Source of the DNA: Rhizobium sp. AAP43
GTDB lineage: Bacteria; Pseudomonadota; Alphaproteobacteria; Rhizobiales; Rhizobiaceae
Length of the DNA stretch: 37,177 nt
Assembly (NCBI RefSeq): GCF_001296045.1
Contig: NZ_LJHS01000031.1
Location: 1 to 37,177, forward strand
Direction of reading: 5' to 3'
Positions within the stretch are counted from its first letter, which is position 1. Every line of letters starts with the position of its first letter. This document shows positions 7,020 through 18,280 of this stretch, in pieces. The notes beneath the pieces are model-generated. The model was not told the DNA's origin and did not search any database. It saw only the letters and a list, made by a program, of their open reading frames with translations. Both the position numbers and the translations under genes were made by a program.

Positions 7020-8684
7020 ATGCCCCTTCCGGCAACCCAGTTGGCGACCATGTTTCTGGCGCAGCGCGATAGTTTCGACGCGCTCCGCCGCGACTTCCGC
7101 TGGGATATTCCTGACGACTTCAACATCGGTCGCGTTGTGGCGGATGATTGGGCCGCACGGGCGCCTGACCGCATCTGCCTGGAGCATTTCTCGGCGGATG
7201 GCCAGCATCTTTACATGACCTATGGTGCGCTTGCCGCCCGGTCTTCGGCGCTGGCCCATGGCCTGGTGGAAGCCGGCGTCGGGCCGGGTGATCGCGTCGC
7301 TCTTTTGCTGCCGCAGTGTTTCGAGACGGTGGTGGCGCATGTGGCCATCTACAAGATCGGCGCAATCGCGCTGCCGCTGGCGCTGCTCTTCGGTGAGGAA
7401 GCGCTCGAATATCGGCTCAACAATGCGGGCGCCAAGCTCGTTATCACCAACGGTTTCGGCCTGTCGCGGCTCAAGCCCATTCGAGAAAAGCTTGCCACGC
7501 TCCGGACGATCGTTTCCATCGATGGCACGGAGCCCGGTGTGACCGGCTGGGCGGAACTTGCCGAAGGGCGGCCGAGCCACTTCGATATTGCGCCGAGCGG
7601 GCCTGATACGCCGGCGCTGATGATCTACACCTCGGGCACAACCGGTGCTCCCAAAGGAGCCCTGCATGGCCACCGCGTGCTCGCCGGCCATATTCCGGGG
7701 TTTCAGCTGGCCCATGACTTCCTGCCGCAAGACGGTGACAAGGTCTGGACGCCGGCTGACTGGGCCTGGGCGGGCGGCCTTCTCAATGCATTGTTGCCGG
7801 CGCTGATGCTCGGCGTGCCGGTGGTCTCCTCGCCGGCGCAGAAATTCGATCCGCATATGGCCTTCCGCATCATGGCCGAGATGAAGGTGAAAAACGCCTT
7901 TATCCCACCGACCGCGCTTCGGCTTCTCAAGGCCGTCGAGCGCCCGCGGGCACAGTATGATCTTGTCCTGCGCAGCATCGGCTCGGCCGGGGAATCGCTG
8001 GGGCGCGAAACCTATGAATGGGTCAGGGATGCTCTGGGCATCGTGCCCAATGAATTCTACGGGCAGACCGAGTGCAATTTCGTGCTGTCCTCGGCTGCAT
8101 CGCTCGGCGTGACGAAGGCGGGCGTCATCGGCAAGCCGGTGCCGGGCCATGAGGTTGCGATCATCGATGCGGCGGGGCAGGTGTTACCACCCGGAAAGAC
8201 GGGGCAAGTGGCAATCCGTCGGCCCGATCCGGTGATGTTCCTCGGCTATTGGAACAACGAGGCGGCGACAACGCAAAAATTCGTCGGCGACTGGATGACG
8301 ACGGGTGATCTCGGCGTTTCAGATCCAGACGGCTATGTGCAGTTCTTCGGTCGGGACGACGATGTGATTACCTCGTCCGGCTACCGGATCGGGCCTGCGG
8401 AAATCGAGGATTGCCTGGTCGGCCACAAGGCCGTGCGGCTGGCAGCGGTGATTGGCAAACCCGATCCTGTGCGGACCGAAATCGTCAAGGCTTTCGTCGT
8501 GCTTCAGGAGGGGGTGTCCCCCAGCGAGGCGCTGGCTGGCGAAATCCGTGACTGGGTCAAGAGCCGGCTATCGATGCATGAATATCCGCGCGAGGTGGAA
8601 TTCGTCACTGAGCTTCCGCTGACGACAAGCGGCAAGGTGATCCGTCGCCTGCTGCGCGATCGGGAGATCGACAGGGCGGGCTGA
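7020..8684 (+). CDS. Acyl-CoA synthetase (AMP-dependent ligase)
   Basis: This adenylate-forming ligase of 554 aa is expected to activate a carboxylic acid to its acyl-AMP and then acyl-CoA. The P-loop YTSGTTGAPKG is at about residues 203-213, followed by the NEFYGQTE motif, TGDLG with GYVQFFGRDDD, the hinge GYRIGP and the C-terminal lysine motif LPLTTSGKVIRR. This layout resembles medium-chain acyl-CoA or acetyl-CoA synthetase-like enzymes; the chain length of the substrate cannot be read off. The start is uncertain: the ATG at 7020 has little Shine-Dalgarno, and the ATG at 7050 (residue 11) would also leave the conserved FRWDIP region intact. Its stop codon abuts the stop of the convergent GNAT gene with no gap. 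Confidence 0.9.
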   Translation: MPLPATQLATMFLAQRDSFDALRRDFRWDIPDDFNIGRVVADDWAARAPDRICLEHFSADGQHLYMTYGALAARSSALAHGLVEAGVGPGDRVALLLPQCFETVVAHVAIYKIGAIALPLALLFGEEALEYRLNNAGAKLVITNGFGLSRLKPIREKLATLRTIVSIDGTEPGVTGWAELAEGRPSHFDIAPSGPDTPALMIYTSGTTGAPKGALHGHRVLAGHIPGFQLAHDFLPQDGDKVWTPADWAWAGGLLNALLPALMLGVPVVSSPAQKFDPHMAFRIMAEMKVKNAFIPPTALRLLKAVERPRAQYDLVLRSIGSAGESLGRETYEWVRDALGIVPNEFYGQTECNFVLSSAASLGVTKAGVIGKPVPGHEVAIIDAAGQVLPPGKTGQVAIRRPDPVMFLGYWNNEAATTQKFVGDWMTTGDLGVSDPDGYVQFFGRDDDVITSSGYRIGPAEIEDCLVGHKAVRLAAVIGKPDPVRTEIVKAFVVLQEGVSPSEALAGEIRDWVKSRLSMHEYPREVEFVTELPLTTSGKVIRRLLRDREIDRAG

Positions 8685-9956
8685 TCAGCCGCCGAAGCGG
8701 CGGTTCAGGACCTTGTCGCGCAGAAGGCGGGCGATGTTGCGGGTGTTGCGATACATATGCAGCTGGGCGCCGACCTGCCGCACATCGCGGTCGGCATTGG
8801 GGCGAAGTCCGATGACGAGCGTGCCCATGGGTTCCCGTTCTTTCCAGAAACGGCTCATGATCGGATGATCCGAGACGGCGCAACTGTCGGTACGCTCGAT
8901 GTTGGGATCGTCGAGATGCCATTCCGTCAGTTCGGCGACAAGCAGCTTGCCCGGTGAAAAACGGGCGTAGGCCTCGTCATAGGCCGTTTTCCAGGTATAG
9001 GCCTCACCGGCCATGATGAAGACAACCATCGAGGCAATGGCCCGGCCGTTGAGGTCGAGCGTGTGGATACGCACGGCATCCGCTTCCGCCAGATTGGTGA
9101 TCGCCTCGCGGGCAAAGGCGGCGCGCAGGCGGTCATTGACCATGGCGGAGCGCTTGCGCCCCTTCCAGCCGCTTGCCTCCAGCGCCAGGAATTCTTCCAT
9201 GCGCAGGCGGATTTCCTCCGGCTGGCGGGCGACATTGTAGGTGACGGTCCCAAGCTCGGAGAGCTGGCGGCCTTGCCTGCGCATTTCCCGCAGGTGGTTC
9301 TTGGCCACGGTTTCCGACAGATAGACTTGCGCGTCGTCAAGGCTGTCCAGCATCGGGCGCTCGTAAGGATTTGTCACGGTCAGCGGCAGGTCGCGGGAGA
9401 TTGCGACGGCACGGGCGAGCTGGGCGAAGCGTCCTTCGAGCCTCAGGTCCGGAATGGCAAGTACGCCGGGCAGGCGGGCTTCCGGGCGGGAGAGCGCTTC
9501 CAGCAGGTTGTCGATGGTTTCGGCTGCCCCTTCCGCATCAACGAGCGGGGTGCCGAGTGGACCGAAGGGATTGGCCCAGACACGAATGATCGAGGGGCCG
9601 ACCGAGAAACCGGGTTTCTCCACCGAATAGGGGAAGAGGAGCCGCAGGCGCGAGCGATTGCGATCCTCGTCACGAATGACCGCGAAACGCACCTGACGTT
9701 CCTCCAGCCGCGGCATGGCCGGGGCGAGAAAGCGCGGAGCGAAGAAGACATTCGCCTCCATCACCCGGTAGGTCAGGTATTCCAACTCGTCCTGCAGCTC
9801 ATAGCCCATCTGGCTGGGATAGAGGCTGAGATTACGGCCTGGACGGCCCACGGTGATTTCGGTTTCGGCAGCAGGCCGGATCTGGCCGCCGGTGAGGCTG
9901 CCGATGAGGCGGTTGGCGCCGCTGTTCATACTCTCGTCGTAGACGCGGTCGCTCAT
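8685..9956 (-). CDS. GNAT acetyltransferase, BioF2/CelD-like
   Basis: This 423-aa protein carries a C-terminal BioF2-like GNAT fold (Acetyltransf_6 type). The region from VAKNHLREMRRQGRQL through IASMVVFIMAGEAYTWKTAY and SPGKLLVAELTEW shows the typical order of family blocks, and YDEAYARFSPG is the segment usually seen before the acyl-CoA-binding turn. Relatives are annotated as cellulose biosynthesis CelD-like proteins or as acyltransferases in envelope polysaccharide pathways, but no such cluster is present here. The first 45 residues are poorly conserved. The ATG overlaps the stop of the preceding small ORF by 4 bp (ATGA), which suggests translational coupling. Substrate unknown. Confidence 0.85.
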   Translation of the reverse strand: MSDRVYDESMNSGANRLIGSLTGGQIRPAAETEITVGRPGRNLSLYPSQMGYELQDELEYLTYRVMEANVFFAPRFLAPAMPRLEERQVRFAVIRDEDRNRSRLRLLFPYSVEKPGFSVGPSIIRVWANPFGPLGTPLVDAEGAAETIDNLLEALSRPEARLPGVLAIPDLRLEGRFAQLARAVAISRDLPLTVTNPYERPMLDSLDDAQVYLSETVAKNHLREMRRQGRQLSELGTVTYNVARQPEEIRLRMEEFLALEASGWKGRKRSAMVNDRLRAAFAREAITNLAEADAVRIHTLDLNGRAIASMVVFIMAGEAYTWKTAYDEAYARFSPGKLLVAELTEWHLDDPNIERTDSCAVSDHPIMSRFWKEREPMGTLVIGLRPNADRDVRQVGAQLHMYRNTRNIARLLRDKVLNRRFGG

Positions 9957-10129
9957 CGGCAGATGGCCTCCATCTTGCCGGCCGCGATCATCAGGGCTGC
10001 GCCGAGGGTGTGTCTGTGACGTGCAGGTGGCCCGGGAACGCGCAGGGAACCGGTCGCGGCAAGGCGACGCAGACTGGCCGGGGCCAGGCCGGAAGGCACA
10101 CCAAATTCCGCTGTTTCCTGAATGGTCAT
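9953..10129 (-). CDS. Small unrecognised ORF coupled to the GNAT gene
   Basis: This possible 58-aa protein starts at the ATG at 10129 and ends in an ATGA overlap with the BioF2-like GNAT gene. The frame is open further upstream, but no start there has a better ribosome site. The sequence has no membrane segment or motif I recognise; a GLAPASLRRLAATG stretch is helical and basic. Its reality rests mainly on the stop/start overlap, which occurs at three other coupled gene pairs in this window (GNAT-mutT, ubiG-DUF924, prfA-prmC). It could instead be the untranslated leader of the GNAT gene. Confidence 0.4.
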   Translation of the reverse strand: MTIQETAEFGVPSGLAPASLRRLAATGSLRVPGPPARHRHTLGAALMIAAGKMEAICR

Positions 10130-10190
10130 CGTGACAAACGCAATACTCTTCACCGGGAACGGACCAGCGTCCAGTGTTGACAGAACAGGG

Positions 10191-11402
10191 TTAACGAAGT
10201 GTGCCCTGTGAGCGATCTTCAGTCGTGAAGATCGGCTTTTCACCACTTGCCACCTTGGGCCTGGCGCCGTTGAACAGGAAGAGTGCGAGGGAGCTTTTCC
10301 GGATCAGGCGATGCAAGCCAAAGGAGAGGAGAAGGCTTGCCGCGGCGATGAGGAGAAATTCGATGATCGGCGGCCAGGCAACCAGCAGGAAGGCGCTCGC
10401 CAGTCCGTAGATCGCCGGATGGTGGAAGAGGTAGATGCTGAAGGAGGCATCGACGACAGCATCGACGCGGGCGTCTCCTGATCTGCACAGGCGCAGGGCG
10501 AGCCCGATCAGCAGGAAGCTCATCAGAACGGCTGCGGTGGCATCCGCTGCCGCATGCACAGGTTCAAGACCCTGGCGGCCGCGCAGGGCAGCGGCGATCA
10601 CCGCCGACAGAAGAGCTGCGGCAGGCAATGCCCAACCCGCACGCCAGACCAAGGCTCCGGCGACGCTTGGGACGATGCGGAGCAGAACGCCGAGCAGGAA
10701 GAAGGGCAGATAGCGCAGATAAGGGTCGACCCCGTGGGCCAGGAGATAGGGAAGGGGCCCGTCAAGCGTCGACAGGAAGAGATGGGACAGGTCAATAAAC
10801 AGGGCCCAGATGATCGATAGGAAGACAATCAGCGGAAGCAGTCCGCTGCCGAGCCGGTGAACCCAGGCTTCGAGCCGTGGCCTCAACCCAAGCGACGAGG
10901 CGGTGCGGGGCATCATCGTCCAGAGGGCTGCGAGGAGGGCGCTATAGGCGAGCAGCGCCGGTAGAAACCAGAGATGCATGATCCAGTGCATGCCTGGATG
11001 GGTGACGTCGAAGGCCGTCCTTGCCGCCACTCCGTCCATGCTGGTAATGCCGCGCAAGGCGTCGGCCACATCCACCAGGGCAATCTGCAGGGGGGAAAGC
11101 AACGCAAGTCCGGTGAGGAAAGGTATGCCAAGACGGATGACGCGGCCGCGCAGCCATGTCTGGGGCGGGCGACGGGACAATGTGAGGGCGGCGAAATAGC
11201 CGGCAACGATGAAGAAGGCGGGCATGCGGAACGTGACGAGGAAGCCGCTGAGCAGGGTCAGCGCCTCGCTTCCGACCGGGGATTGCACATCCCAGGCCGT
11301 CCGCATGTCGTAGACCATGGCTGCATGATAGGGGATGCCGAGGAGCATCAGGAAAGCCCGCAAGCCGTCCCAGTGGTGTTCCCGTCCCGTGGCCGTTGCC
11401 AT
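10191..11402 (-). CDS. Acyltransferase-3 family membrane protein
   Basis: This 403-aa polytopic protein has about ten to eleven hydrophobic helices, starting with HHWDGLRAFLMLLGIPYHAAM, where the D-x-L-R-A...H pattern is the signature of the acyltransferase 3 family. Later family features are RVIRLGIPFL, the WFLPALL segment and SIYLFHHP in the last third. Members O-acylate sugars or glucans across the inner membrane; OpgC-like succinylation of cyclic glucan is one possibility, but no partner gene supports it. The ATG at 11402 has GAGG 6 nt upstream. The secA terminator lies directly before the start, so expression probably depends on a promoter hidden there or on read-through. Confidence 0.88.
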   Translation of the reverse strand: MATATGREHHWDGLRAFLMLLGIPYHAAMVYDMRTAWDVQSPVGSEALTLLSGFLVTFRMPAFFIVAGYFAALTLSRRPPQTWLRGRVIRLGIPFLTGLALLSPLQIALVDVADALRGITSMDGVAARTAFDVTHPGMHWIMHLWFLPALLAYSALLAALWTMMPRTASSLGLRPRLEAWVHRLGSGLLPLIVFLSIIWALFIDLSHLFLSTLDGPLPYLLAHGVDPYLRYLPFFLLGVLLRIVPSVAGALVWRAGWALPAAALLSAVIAAALRGRQGLEPVHAAADATAAVLMSFLLIGLALRLCRSGDARVDAVVDASFSIYLFHHPAIYGLASAFLLVAWPPIIEFLLIAAASLLLSFGLHRLIRKSSLALFLFNGARPKVASGEKPIFTTEDRSQGTLR

Positions 11403-11413
11403 GCCGTCCTCGC

Positions 11414-11452
11414 CAAAGAGTAAGGGAACCGGCACGCAATGCACCGGTTCCC
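11414..11452 (-). terminator. Intrinsic terminator of secA
   Basis: Read on the minus strand, GGGAACCGG at 11452-11444 pairs perfectly with CCGGTTCCC at 11432-11424 around an 11-nt loop, followed by the T-rich tail TTACTCTTT. It lies 65 nt past the secA stop. The tail runs almost to the acyltransferase start codon. Confidence 0.8.
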
Positions 11453-11516
11453 CTCATTCAAGTCAGCAATGTTGCAGGCAAAGGTTTAGAAAGCCTCAAG
11501 CCGGGAAGATCGGATT

Positions 11517-14195
<2,679 letters not shown>

Positions 14196-14309
14196 AAGAT
14201 GGTCCTTTCTGACCTTCGTCATATCGTTGACGTACCGTGACGACCACAATAAACGCGGATCGCTCGGTACAATTCGCCCCTAAACTTCTCTGGACGCGAG
14301 GTTGCGTGA

Positions 14310-14338
14310 CAGATAAGAGGGGGGTCGAATGATGTCAA
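14310..14338 (-). promoter_or_regulatory. secA promoter (sigma-70 type)
   Basis: On the minus strand, a perfect TTGACA -35 box (14338-14333) and TATCTG -10 box (14315-14310) are 17 bp apart. This leaves a leader of just over 100 nt before the secA ATG. No leader peptide comparable to E. coli SecM was recognised. Confidence 0.75.
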
Positions 14339-14439
14339 CGGCGCAGGCAGGTGCCAAAGCCCCGCAGTTGCCGGGCATCGGACAATTTTTTGCCCGATTC
14401 GAGCGGTCTTGAAACGGTTCACCATCCGAAAGGTCTTTC

Positions 14440-15285
14440 ATGCTTCGCCTTAACAAGTTTCTCGTTGCCGCCAGTGTCTCCGTACTGGCTCTCTGCGCTC
14501 CTGCCTTTGCAGAGGATGCCGTGGTCGCCAAGGTTGGCGACGTGGAGATCACTCAATCCGAACTCGATCTTGCCGTGACAAACCTTGATCCGCAGCTCTC
14601 CCAGCTGCCGGACGAGCAGAAGAAAGTCGCCGCGCTCTCCGGCGCCATCGACGTGAAGCTGCTGGCGGCGACCGCCACCGCTGCCGGCCTCAAGGACGAT
14701 GCCGAATACAAGCGTCGCATGGACTTCATCGCCGAGCGCGAACTGCACAACATCTATTTCAAGAAGAACGTCGTCGATGCTGTGACGGATGACGAGGTCA
14801 AGGCCCGCTACGAGAAGGAAATTGCAGCCCTTCCGAAGCAGGAAGAGGTTCGTGCACGTCACATCCTCGTCAAGACCGAGGAAGAAGCCAAGGCGATCAT
14901 CGCTGATCTCGATGCCGGCAAGGACTTCATCGAACTCGCCAAGGAAAAGTCGACCGACCCGAACAAGACGGAAGGCGGCGACCTCGGCTATTTCTCCAAG
15001 GGCCGCATGGTTCCGGAATTCGAAGAAGCCGCTTTTGCGCTTGAAAAGGGTGCCTACTCCAAGACCCCGGTGAAGACGCAGTTCGGCTTCCACGTCATCA
15101 AGATGGAAGACAAGCGCGATGCGCCGCCGCCGTCCTATGACGACGTTGCCCAGCAGGTCCGCCAGCTGGTCATGCGCGACAAGTATCTCGAGCTCATCAC
15201 CAAGGCGAAGGCCGACCAGACCGTCGAGATCGTCGACGAAGCTCTGCGCAAGGGCTATGAAGAGGCCAACAAGCAGGAGCAGTAA
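14440..15285 (+). CDS. Secreted parvulin-type peptidyl-prolyl isomerase
   Basis: This 281-aa periplasmic foldase has a signal peptide (residues 1-24, cleavage likely after PAFA), a SurA-like N-terminal helical region and a parvulin domain. The domain starts at VRARHILVKTEEEAK and runs through GGDLGYFSKGRMVPEFEEAAF to TQFGFHVIKMED, the canonical rotamase signature. AAAGG lies 7 nt before the ATG. Its position divergent from secA fits a role in folding proteins after Sec export, but that functional link is inference. A hairpin at 15312-15334 separates it from argJ. Confidence 0.93.
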   Translation: MLRLNKFLVAASVSVLALCAPAFAEDAVVAKVGDVEITQSELDLAVTNLDPQLSQLPDEQKKVAALSGAIDVKLLAATATAAGLKDDAEYKRRMDFIAERELHNIYFKKNVVDAVTDDEVKARYEKEIAALPKQEEVRARHILVKTEEEAKAIIADLDAGKDFIELAKEKSTDPNKTEGGDLGYFSKGRMVPEFEEAAFALEKGAYSKTPVKTQFGFHVIKMEDKRDAPPPSYDDVAQQVRQLVMRDKYLELITKAKADQTVEIVDEALRKGYEEANKQEQ

Positions 15286-15311
15286 GCTCCGCCACCCGAT
15301 GTTTCTATCCA

Positions 15312-15334
15312 AAGGCCCGCAGTTTGCGGGCCTT
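15312..15334 (+). terminator. Weak terminator hairpin after the PPIase gene
   Basis: AAGGCCCGC pairs perfectly with GCGGGCCTT around AGTTT, 26 nt after the PPIase stop. The tail (CCATTAGGG) lacks a U-run, so it may be a partial terminator or a 3' stabilising hairpin, with some transcription reaching argJ. Confidence 0.55.
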
Positions 15335-15351
15335 CCATTAGGGCCTTTCCG

Positions 15352-16593
15352 ATGACCTCCACCATTTCTCCGCTCGCTCCAAAATCCTATGCCGAGATGC
15401 CTGTGATCCGCGGTGTGCGGATGGCGACTGCCGCTGCCGGCATCAAGTACAAGAACCGCACCGACGTGCTGCTGATGGCCTTTGACCAGCCGGCGGCTGT
15501 CGCAGGTGTCTTCACAAAGTCGAAGTGCCCCTCTGCGCCGGTCGATTTCTGCCGGCAGAATCTCGGGCATGGCGTGGCGCGCGGCGTGGTGGTCAATTCC
15601 GGCAATGCCAATGCGTTTACCGGCGTCAAGGGTAAGGCGGCCACCGAGCTTACGGCAAAATCTGCGGCCGCTGCCCTCGGATGCGGCGTCGATGAAATCT
15701 ACCTTGCCTCGACCGGCGTGATCGGCGAGCCGCTGGATGCCTCGAAGTTTTCCGGCGTGCTTGACCAGATGGCTGCGGATGCGACCGGTGACTTCTGGCT
15801 TGAGGCCGCCAAGGCCATCATGACCACAGATACCTATCCGAAGGTCGCAACGCGCACGGCGACGATCGACGGTGTGAGCGTCCGTATCAACGGGATTGCC
15901 AAGGGTGCAGGCATGATTGCCCCCGACATGGCGACCATGCTGTCCTTCGTGGTGACCGATGCCGATATCTCCTCCGCGGCACTGCAGGGGATGCTTTCGG
16001 CCGGTGTCGAGCCGAGCTTCAATGCGATCACGGTCGACAGCGACACCTCGACATCCGACACGCTTATGCTGTTTGCGACCGGTGCTGCATCGGCAGACGG
16101 CCAGGCCAGGATCGAGACGGCAGACGATGCGCGGCTGACGGAATTCCGCGCCGCCCTCAATGATCTGCTGAAGGATCTGGCGCTGCAGGTGGTGCGGGAC
16201 GGCGAGGGCGCGCGCAAGATGGTGGAGATCACCGTCAAGGGTGCCGAAAACGACGCTGCCGCAAAGAAGATCGCGATGTCGATCGCCAATTCGCCGCTGG
16301 TGAAGACGGCCGTGGCCGGTGAAGACGCCAATTGGGGCCGTATCGTCATGGCGGTCGGCAAGTCCGGCGAGATGGCGGATCGTGATCGCCTGGCGATCTG
16401 GTTCGGCGATGTGCGCGTCGCCGTCAACGGGGAGCGGGATCCGGCCTATTCCGAAGATGCGACGACTGCTGTGATGGAGCGCGAGGACATTCCGGTGATT
16501 GTCGATATCGGGCTTGGCTCGGGATCTGCCACCGTCTGGACTTGCGACCTGACCAAGGAATATGTCGCGATTAACGGCGACTACCGGAGCTGA
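15352..16593 (+). CDS. argJ: Bifunctional ornithine acetyltransferase / N-acetylglutamate synthase
   Basis: This 413-aa enzyme of arginine synthesis transfers the acetyl group from N-acetylornithine to glutamate, and in the bifunctional form also uses acetyl-CoA. The self-cleavage site is in [16 protein letters not shown]: cleavage between Ala194 and Thr195 gives alpha and beta chains, with Thr195 as nucleophile. Other conserved blocks are [16 protein letters not shown]-type [13 protein letters not shown] and GEDANWGR near the C-terminus. Whether it is mono- or bifunctional cannot be settled by eye. It is followed within 7 nt by a GNAT gene and then mutT, likely one operon. Confidence 0.97.
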   Translation: MTSTISPLAPKSYAEMPVIRGVRMATAAAGIKYKNRTDVLLMAFDQPAAVAGVFTKSKCPSAPVDFCRQNLGHGVARGVVVNSGNANAFTGVKGKAATELTAKSAAAALGCGVDEIYLASTGVIGEPLDASKFSGVLDQMAADATGDFWLEAAKAIMTTDTYPKVATRTATIDGVSVRINGIAKGAGMIAPDMATMLSFVVTDADISSAALQGMLSAGVEPSFNAITVDSDTSTSDTLMLFATGAASADGQARIETADDARLTEFRAALNDLLKDLALQVVRDGEGARKMVEITVKGAENDAAAKKIAMSIANSPLVKTAVAGEDANWGRIVMAVGKSGEMADRDRLAIWFGDVRVAVNGERDPAYSEDATTAVMEREDIPVIVDIGLGSGSATVWTCDLTKEYVAINGDYRS

Positions 16594-16600
16594 TACCGGC

Positions 16601-17374
16601 ATGCATGCAATAAGCGATCCCAATCTGCCGCTGGTGCGGCGCCTGGAAGCCGTGGGTTTCCGCGCCTGGCCGGCCAGCAGCGTGGTTTATGATGGTAGCT
16701 GGCAGATCCGTTTGACCGGAAGCCATGCGTCGAAGCGGATCAACTGTGTTGTCGCACTCGACCCGTCCGACAGCCGCGATATCGCCCTTCGCATCGAGAA
16801 GGCGGGGCGGCGCTTTGCCTCGCATGGACGTCCGCTTCTGGTCCGGGAAACGCCGCTGACGCCCAAGCCGCTGATCGACTTCATGATTGCGGATGGCTGG
16901 GAGCGTTTCGAGGAGGTGGTCACGATGACCGTTGACCTCACACACCTCGATCTGCCCGATACCCTCGACCATTTGCCCACCCAGGACGTCGGGCGTTATG
17001 TCGATGCGGACATTGCGGTCCATGCAGGCGATGCGGCGGGAAAGCCGGCATTGGCCGAGATCATCACGAGCATCCAGCCGCCGACGGGGCTCTTTGTCAT
17101 CGAGGATGCCGAGGACGGCGCGCAGGCCGTGGCGCTCTGTGTGCAGGACAATGATCTGGCGGGCATCATGTCGCTCGCGGTGCGCGCCGATCGTCGTCGC
17201 CGGGGGCTCGGAATCGAAGTGCTGACCTCTGCACTCAGATGGGCCCGGATGCGCGGCGCGCGGAGCGCCTGGCTGCAGGTGGTGTCGGACAATCGCGAGG
17301 CGCTTGCCCTTTACGCCAGGATGGGCTTCACCGAGGCCTATCGCTATGCCTATTGGCGGAAGGTGGGCGCATGA
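16601..17374 (+). CDS. GNAT-family N-acetyltransferase
   Basis: This 257-aa protein has a GNAT domain in its C-terminal half. The acetyl-CoA pyrophosphate loop is RADRRRRGLGIEVLTSALRW (motif A, R-R-G-L-G), followed by AWLQVVSDNREALALYARMGF (motif B), the usual Asn-x-x-A-x-x-L-Y pattern. The N-terminal half is a degenerate GNAT-like region with no loop motif. The ATG at 16601 is chosen because starting at 16562 would run inside argJ. It lies 7 nt after argJ, and its stop overlaps mutT by ATGA. The target is unknown; the position after argJ recalls the widespread argJ-GNAT-mutT order in rhizobia. Confidence 0.9.
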   Translation: MHAISDPNLPLVRRLEAVGFRAWPASSVVYDGSWQIRLTGSHASKRINCVVALDPSDSRDIALRIEKAGRRFASHGRPLLVRETPLTPKPLIDFMIADGWERFEEVVTMTVDLTHLDLPDTLDHLPTQDVGRYVDADIAVHAGDAAGKPALAEIITSIQPPTGLFVIEDAEDGAQAVALCVQDNDLAGIMSLAVRADRRRRGLGIEVLTSALRWARMRGARSAWLQVVSDNREALALYARMGFTEAYRYAYWRKVGA

Positions 17375-17799
17375 ACGAGACTGAAATCCGCGACCAGAAG
17401 AAGCCCATCTTGCTGGTCGCAGCCTGTGCCCTGGTCGATGCCGACAACCGTATCCTTCTTGCCCAGCGGCCGCCGGGCAAGTCGCTTGCCGGCCTCTGGG
17501 AGTTTCCCGGCGGCAAGGTGGAGCCTGGCGAGACGCCGGAGGAGACGCTGGTCCGGGAGCTCGAAGAAGAGATCGGCATCAAGACCAAGGTCGCCTGCCT
17601 CGCGCCGCTGACCTTTGCCAGCCATACCTACGAGACTTTCCACCTGTTGATGCCGCTTTACATTTGCCGCCGGTACGAAGGCATCGCACAGGGGCTCGAA
17701 GGGCAGGCTTTGAAGTGGGTGAGCGCTAAAGCGCTACGCGATTATCCGATGCCGCCGGCCGACGAGCCGTTGATCCCTTTCTTGCAGGATCTTCTTTAA
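17371..17799 (+). CDS. mutT: MutT-type Nudix hydrolase (8-oxo-dGTP diphosphatase)
   Basis: This 142-aa protein carries a complete Nudix box from Gly48 to Ile70 (G-x5-E-x7-R-E-L-x-E-E-x-G-I), preceded by RPPGKSLAGLWEFPGG, the typical MutT context with the substrate-binding region. MutT removes 8-oxo-dGTP from the nucleotide pool and so prevents A:T to C:G transversions. The ATG at 17371 overlaps the GNAT stop by 4 bp, implying translational coupling; upstream in-frame sequence lies inside the GNAT gene. Nudix specificity beyond MutT-like is not provable by eye. Confidence 0.92.
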   Translation: MNETEIRDQKKPILLVAACALVDADNRILLAQRPPGKSLAGLWEFPGGKVEPGETPEETLVRELEEEIGIKTKVACLAPLTFASHTYETFHLLMPLYICRRYEGIAQGLEGQALKWVSAKALRDYPMPPADEPLIPFLQDLL

Positions 17800-17896
17800 G
17801 GAAGCTTGCATTTAACGGCGCTCATTAATCAAACGTTTATACCCCTCGGGCCAGAATGAGCCTGTTCATGCGTGTTGAACGTGTGCGGGGTATATT

Positions 17897-18217
17897 ATGG
17901 TAAACGAGGAATTTCAGAAGGCTGCACAGCCACGGGAACGGTCTCTTCCGAGAGTCGGCCGTGTCGGCGTGCTGAACATCGCCCTGCTGTTTGCAACAGC
18001 GGCGATCGCCTTTTCGCTCGTTCTCACCCCCATGCTTTCCGAACGGATCGACCGCAAGACGCTCGCCTTTCAACCTGAAGACATCGACATGATCTCGACG
18101 GGCTCCATTCCGAAGGACGACAACGGCAAACGCTATACCGTGCGCCGCAGCGTTCTTCAGGAAACCCCCGGGTCTGTCTGCATCGTCAATGGCTATGGAT
18201 CCGGCCAGTCCTGCTAG
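17897..18217 (+). CDS. Small single-pass membrane protein, unknown function
   Basis: This 106-aa protein has a charged cytosolic N-terminus, one hydrophobic helix at about residues 24-46 (VLNIALLFATAAIAFSLVL), and a polar C-terminal domain that should face the periplasm. The last 15 residues contain two cysteines (SVCIVNGYGSGQSC) that could form a disulfide. GGGG precedes the ATG at a workable distance. It lies 97 nt after mutT and 63 nt before the Flp pilin gene on the same strand, so a link to that pilin is possible but unproven. I do not recognise a family. Confidence 0.75.
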   Translation: MVNEEFQKAAQPRERSLPRVGRVGVLNIALLFATAAIAFSLVLTPMLSERIDRKTLAFQPEDIDMISTGSIPKDDNGKRYTVRRSVLQETPGSVCIVNGYGSGQSC

Positions 18218-18280
18218 ACCCAAACCCTCCACCTGGAGTTGGCTAGCCACGCTCCGCCCCGATCCTGATCAGGAGTTATA

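Noticed and set aside
14419..16623. 734-codon open frame antisense to the PPIase gene and argJ
   Set aside because: It spans two well-supported plus-strand genes and their gap; no family motif.
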